DNA of 7,670 nt from an uncultured Chloroflexota bacterium (lineage in GTDB: Bacteria > Chloroflexota > Anaerolineae > Aggregatilineales > Phototrophicaceae). The notes beneath the pieces are model-generated. The model made no database searches. It worked only from the letters and a program-made list of their open reading frames with translations, and was not told the DNA's origin. Positions 4,324-7,670 of this stretch are shown here, piece after piece. The first letter of the stretch is position 1; each line of letters opens with the position of its first letter. Location: assembly GCA_937988705.1 (NCBI GenBank), contig CALKIA010000500.1, positions 1-7,670 of the forward strand, written 5' to 3'. Made by a program: the position numbers and the translations under genes.

Positions 4324-6024
4324 TTAGAACAAACCGATGGTCTCGCCGTCGTCGTCGATATCGACGTTTTCGGCGGCGGGGTGCTCGCCGTAACCGGGCA
4401 TGGTCATCATGTCGCCGCACAGCGGATAGATGAAGCCTGCCCCGACGCTGGCCCGCACTTCGCGGATCGGCAGCGTGAAGCCCTTCGGTGCGCCTTTGCG
4501 CGTCGGGTCGTGGCTCAGGCTGAGGTGCGTTTTCGCCATGCAGATCGGCAGCTTGCCGAAGCCGTTCGCTTCGTAGTCGCGAATCTGGCGTTCGGCGGCG
4601 GCTTCGAAGCTCACGCCGTCCGCGCCGTAAATCTCCTTCGCAATCGTTTCGATCTTCGTCTTGATCGCCTGGTCAAGGTCGTACAGCGGCTTAAACGTGC
4701 TTTCGCCTTCCGCCGCGCTCATGACCATCTCGGCCAGTTCGATCGCGCCCGCGCCGCCTTCCGCGAAATGCCGCGAGACCGCCGCGCCCAGCGCGCCCGC
4801 CTCGACCGCAATCCGCTTGATCGCCGCGATTTCTTCGGCATGATCACCTTCAAACACGTTAACCGCGACGACGGGCGTCACGCCGTGCTTCTTGACGTTT
4901 TCAATCTGCTTGATCAGGTTGGCCGCGCCCGCTTCTACATCGGCGACGTTCAATTCGAGCATTTCTGGCGGCAGCTTCTTTCCGGCGACAACCCGGTAGC
5001 GTCCGCTGTGCGATTTGAGCGCGCGCACGGTCGCCACCAGCACGGCGGCATTCGGCTTGAGGCCGCTCGTGCGGCACTTGATGTTGAAGAACTTCTCCGC
5101 GCCGATGTCCGCGCCAAAGCCCGCCTCGGTGAACACATAATCGCCGCACTTGGTGGCGATCAAATCGGCGAGGATGCTGCTGTTGCCATGCGCGATATTG
5201 GCGAACGGGCCAGCATGGACGAACGCGGGCGTGTTTTCCAATGTTTGCAGCAGATTCGGTCGCAGTGCCTCTTTCATCATGACCGCCATCGCGCCTGCGC
5301 CGCCGATCATCTCGGCGGTGACGGGCTGCTTGTCGTAGGTCAGGCCGATCACGATGCGCCCGAAGCGTTCGCGCATGTCGGTCAATGAACGGGTGAGGGC
5401 GAGGATCGCCATGACCTCGCTGGCCACCGCGATATCAAAACCGGTTTCGCGCAGATACCCGCCTTCGGTCTTGCCGCCCATCCCGACGATGATGTGGCGC
5501 AGCGCGCGGTCGTTCACATCGAGCACGCGCTTCCATGTGATCGTCTCCGGGTCAATGTTGAGCGGATTGCCGCGCAGCAGGCGGTTGTCAATCATGGCCG
5601 CGAGCAAATTGTTCGCCGCTGTGACCGCGTGAATATCGCCCGTCAGATGCAGATTAAAGGTTTCCATGGGCACAACCTGCGCGTACCCGCCGCCCGCCGC
5701 GCCGCCCTTGATCCCGAAGGTCGGGCCTTGTGACGGTTGGCGCATAGCGATGATCCCGCGTTTGCCTAGATGCTTCATCGCCTGCCCCAGTCCGACGGTG
5801 GTGGTCGTTTTTCCCTCACCGAGCGGCGTCGGGGTGATCGCCGTCACCACCACATATTTGGCGGTCGGGCGGTCGCTCAGCTTTTCGATCACGTCGAGAT
5901 TAACCTTGGCGACATACGGACTGCCGTAGGTGTCAAAATCGCTGGACGACAGGCCCATCTCCTCCGCAATCTGGCTGATCGGCTTCAATGTTGCTTGTTG
6001 GGCAATGTCGAGGTTGGAAATCAT
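4324..6024 (-). CDS. fhs: Formate-tetrahydrofolate ligase (10-formyl-THF synthetase), 566 aa
   Basis: This cytoplasmic enzyme joins formate to tetrahydrofolate using ATP, giving 10-formyl-THF for purine and formyl-Met synthesis or for the methyl branch of acetyl-CoA formation. The canonical N-terminus (DIAQQATLKPI) is followed by the nucleotide P-loop TPLGEGKTT (residues 66-74, Lys72), the signature region GIKGGAAGGGYAQVVPME (104-121), HAGPFANIAHGNSS (270-283), KLPICMAKTHLSLS (491-504) and the C-terminal GAGFIYPLCGDMMTMPG (528-544). The length is close to the usual 555-560, the excess being a short acidic C-terminal end (DIDDDGETIGLF). The Shine-Dalgarno is modest, AAAGG 11 nt before the ATG, but N-terminal homology fixes the start. 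No folD, fchA or other Wood-Ljungdahl genes are visible, so an acetogenic role cannot be claimed. The transporter gene runs divergently across a 293-bp gap. Confidence 0.96.
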   Translation of the reverse strand: MISNLDIAQQATLKPISQIAEEMGLSSSDFDTYGSPYVAKVNLDVIEKLSDRPTAKYVVVTAITPTPLGEGKTTTTVGLGQAMKHLGKRGIIAMRQPSQGPTFGIKGGAAGGGYAQVVPMETFNLHLTGDIHAVTAANNLLAAMIDNRLLRGNPLNIDPETITWKRVLDVNDRALRHIIVGMGGKTEGGYLRETGFDIAVASEVMAILALTRSLTDMRERFGRIVIGLTYDKQPVTAEMIGGAGAMAVMMKEALRPNLLQTLENTPAFVHAGPFANIAHGNSSILADLIATKCGDYVFTEAGFGADIGAEKFFNIKCRTSGLKPNAAVLVATVRALKSHSGRYRVVAGKKLPPEMLELNVADVEAGAANLIKQIENVKKHGVTPVVAVNVFEGDHAEEIAAIKRIAVEAGALGAAVSRHFAEGGAGAIELAEMVMSAAEGESTFKPLYDLDQAIKTKIETIAKEIYGADGVSFEAAAERQIRDYEANGFGKLPICMAKTHLSLSHDPTRKGAPKGFTLPIREVRASVGAGFIYPLCGDMMTMPGYGEHPAAENVDIDDDGETIGLF

Positions 6025-6062
6025 AGTCTAAACAACCTTTCAAAGAACGTCAATTATGGCTA

Positions 6063-6091
6063 AGTATACGATGGGAGTCGGGACACGACAT
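6063..6091 (-). promoter_or_regulatory. Candidate promoter of the formate-THF ligase gene
   Basis: A -10 box TATACT (minus strand, 6068-6063) is identical to that before citrate synthase and would give a similar leader of about 32 nt. The -35 at 17-bp spacing, ATGTCG (6091-6086), matches only 3 of 6 bases, so an activator or another sigma factor may be needed if this promoter is real. Confidence 0.35.
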
Positions 6092-6140
6092 ATGCAAATT
6101 GTCTAAAGTGCTGGCGCTGAATGTACCATTCGGATTTGGA

Positions 6141-6260
6141 GTGAAAAAACGCCTGCTGCCGCCGAATTATAACATCCGCTTCAAATGGTTTTTGAAGCTC
6201 AATTTAGCCGAAAACCTTTATGTCCATCAGTGGCAAATGGACTTATTGTGGAATGTGTAA
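6141..6260 (+). CDS. Possible small ORF, 39 aa, unknown
   Basis: From GTG 6141 to TAA 6258-6260 the frame encodes a basic, aromatic-rich peptide beginning KKRLLPP and ending MDLLWNV. It lies in the divergent gap, 57 bp before the transporter start. The frame is in fact open further upstream without a good ATG, so it could also be the remnant of a longer gene. The Shine-Dalgarno is weak (CGGAT, then GGA touching the GTG). The DNA is more AT-rich than its neighbours. It could be a leader peptide for the transporter, a gene fragment or chance, and I recognise no family. Confidence 0.25.
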   Translation: MKKRLLPPNYNIRFKWFLKLNLAENLYVHQWQMDLLWNV

Positions 6261-6317
6261 TCTCGTACTACCGTTGTCTCTGGCGACTCAACCAAGTTTC
6301 ATTGGACTTTCCCTACT

Positions 6318-7604
6318 ATGTTGGATACACAACCGCATAACGTCGAAACCGAGCGATCGAATTTCAATCATCTCGTGATGGACATCGCATGGTTCGGTTT
6401 GGCTTTTGCCGCGACCAATCGGTTTCTCCCTGTGTTCGCCATTCGTTTGGGCGCGACACCTTTTGAACTGGGTCTGATCAGTTCAGTACCGGCCTTTCTG
6501 CTGCTGCTTACATCGACTTTCGGCGCTTGGTGGCGTAATCGTTATCAGACGACTTTGCGCGCGCTCATACCGGTCTCTTTCATCGTCCGTTTGCCCTTCT
6601 TATTGCCGGTGTTTGCCCCACTCTTTCCCGCCTATCTGCAACCGTGGTGGTTGGTCTTATCGGTTTCACTCCCAGCTTTAGCCCAGGGTATGGCATCCGT
6701 CACGTTTGTCGTCTTCATGCGTGAAACGGTCAGTAACAGTCGCATGACCGAACTGCTCAGTTTCCGGCAGTTGGCGCTCAACGTCACGTTGGGAATTGCG
6801 GCGGTGATCTATGGCATCTGGCTGGAGCACGGGCCGTTCCCGCTCAGCTACCAGTCGATGTATCTGGTGTCGTTCGCCTTCGCCCTGATGAGCGTGTACC
6901 ATGTCTCGCGCTGTAAGCCCATTCTGCCGGAAGCGCTCACAAGCTATGTCAAGGTATCCCTCAAAGCGACCTTAAGGGCTCCGCTGCTGGCGTGGCGTTC
7001 GCGCCAGTTCCAACCCGTGATTCTGTTCGCCGGGTTGACGCACTTCACCTTCACCGTGGCCTCGCCGTTTGTCACGCTCTTTTTGGTGCGGCAGCATCAC
7101 GCCGGCGAGGGTTTTGTGGCGCTGTTCGGGATGATCGAACTGGCGTCGGCGGCACTGGCGGGGCTGCTGGCTCCGCGCATCGTGCGCAAAATTGGCAATC
7201 GTCCACTGATGGCGCTGGGGATGCTCGGAACCGGCCTTGGCATTGTCATCATCACGCTGGCGCCGAGCATGTATTTGACCCTGTTTGGCGCGGTGTTCAC
7301 GGGCTCGTGCTGGGCAGCGACGGCCGGGATCGGCTTGTTCGGCTTCTATATGGAAACCGCCCCTGCCGATAACAACGCGCCGTACTCCATCGCCTATCAT
7401 CAGGCACTCGGTCTGGGCATGGCGCTCGGTTCGACGCTGGGCGGGTGGCTGGCCAATGGTGGCGTCAACCTCGTCACCGTACTGCTGGTCGGCGCGATCC
7501 TGCGTCTTGTCTCCGCAATTGTCATCGAAGCGCCGATGGCGAAGCAGCATTCCAACACCCTTGCCGCGCGGGTAGCGCATGCTCCGTCGCTTGGCGGCGA
7601 TTAA
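6318..7604 (+). CDS. Major facilitator superfamily transporter, 428 aa
   Basis: This is an integral membrane secondary transporter, probably an exporter. About 12 hydrophobic segments can be drawn: roughly residues 21-41, 50-70, 83-103, 108-132, 150-167, 178-196, 230-256, 265-285, 295-316, 318-345, 357-377 and 385-404. A cytoplasmic loop containing basic residues lies at 197-228 between the two six-helix halves. The early RLGATPFELGLI segment (43-54) and the FRQLALN segment near helix 5 are typical of poorly characterised MFS permeases. The substrate cannot be inferred. No Shine-Dalgarno precedes ATG 6318. The next in-frame ATG (6378, residue 21) is also unsupported and would cut into the start of helix 1, so 6318 is preferred. 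The gene is followed by a strong terminator and is probably monocistronic, unless the small upstream ORF is real. Confidence 0.88.
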   Translation: MLDTQPHNVETERSNFNHLVMDIAWFGLAFAATNRFLPVFAIRLGATPFELGLISSVPAFLLLLTSTFGAWWRNRYQTTLRALIPVSFIVRLPFLLPVFAPLFPAYLQPWWLVLSVSLPALAQGMASVTFVVFMRETVSNSRMTELLSFRQLALNVTLGIAAVIYGIWLEHGPFPLSYQSMYLVSFAFALMSVYHVSRCKPILPEALTSYVKVSLKATLRAPLLAWRSRQFQPVILFAGLTHFTFTVASPFVTLFLVRQHHAGEGFVALFGMIELASAALAGLLAPRIVRKIGNRPLMALGMLGTGLGIVIITLAPSMYLTLFGAVFTGSCWAATAGIGLFGFYMETAPADNNAPYSIAYHQALGLGMALGSTLGGWLANGGVNLVTVLLVGAILRLVSAIVIEAPMAKQHSNTLAARVAHAPSLGGD

Positions 7605-7630
7605 GCACTACCTATCCAGTTGACATGTGC

Positions 7631-7661
7631 AGGACGAGGCGACCCCTCGTCCTTTTTATTT
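7631..7661 (+). terminator. Rho-independent terminator of the transporter gene
   Basis: AGGACGAGG (7631-7639) pairs perfectly with CCTCGTCCT (7645-7653) around the 5-nt loop CGACC. It is followed by a T-rich run (TTTTATTT). It begins 26 nt after the stop codon. The tail CCTTTTTATTTCCC recurs exactly at 4-17. Confidence 0.9.
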
Positions 7662-7670
7662 CCCTGCCAA

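Noticed and set aside
4225..5388. 387-codon plus-strand ORF opposite the folate ligase gene
   Set aside because: It lies antisense to a well-conserved gene. Its Arg-, His- and Asp-rich composition is what a GC-rich gene gives on its complement, and it has no recognisable domain.
6025..6053. TTGACG-N17-TAGACT promoter-like pair directly before the ligase ATG
   Set aside because: The -10-like box touches the start codon, so transcripts would begin inside the conserved N-terminus.
6246..6274. TTGTGG-N17-TACCGT as transporter promoter
   Set aside because: Both boxes match consensus poorly, so I cannot separate it from chance.
6972..7580. 202-codon minus-strand ORF opposite the transporter
   Set aside because: Shadow frame with Arg/Gln/His-rich composition, opposite a membrane protein with clear helices.

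Overview
The window is a compact, moderately GC-rich stretch of a bacterial chromosome. It carries six clear protein genes, and no rRNA, tRNA, CRISPR array, transposase or phage gene is visible. Gene content and style suggest a Chloroflexota (Anaerolineae-like) bacterium: a short citrate synthase, a one-carbon folate ligase, a bactofilin with a long acidic tail, a secreted lipase-like hydrolase, and GTAG-headed hairpin repeats between genes. This taxonomic guess is an inference from general familiarity and was not tested by any search.

Layout. Positions 1-311 are mostly non-coding. They hold the tail of what is probably an upstream terminator, a 9-bp inverted repeat, a doubtful minus-strand ORF, and a good promoter plus ribosome-binding site for the plus-strand citrate synthase gene (312-1454). 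Positions 1455-1646 separate this gene from the convergent minus-strand block. They contain a heptanucleotide tandem repeat and a nested palindrome made of two opposed GTAG hairpins inside a 13-bp inverted repeat. The minus-strand block reads, in transcription order, formate-tetrahydrofolate ligase (6024-4324), a secreted PAF-acetylhydrolase-like alpha/beta hydrolase (4212-3022), bactofilin (2969-2142) and a low-molecular-weight protein tyrosine phosphatase (2120-1647). A third GTAG hairpin lies just after the ligase stop codon. A divergent, more AT-rich 293-bp gap (6025-6317) holds a candidate ligase promoter and a possible 39-codon ORF. It is followed by a plus-strand major facilitator superfamily transporter (6318-7604), closed by a textbook Rho-independent terminator at 7631-7661.

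Functionally these are central carbon and one-carbon metabolism (citrate synthase, formate-THF ligase), cell-architecture and signalling genes (bactofilin and phosphatase, 21 bp apart and probably co-transcribed), an exported esterase and an efflux-type transporter. I see no new defence, mobile or biosynthetic system. The observations most worth following are the paired GTAG hairpins whose stems differ by compensated changes, a strong in-frame ribosome-binding site inside the bactofilin gene that could release its acidic tail as a separate protein, and a terminator tail shared by both ends of the window.
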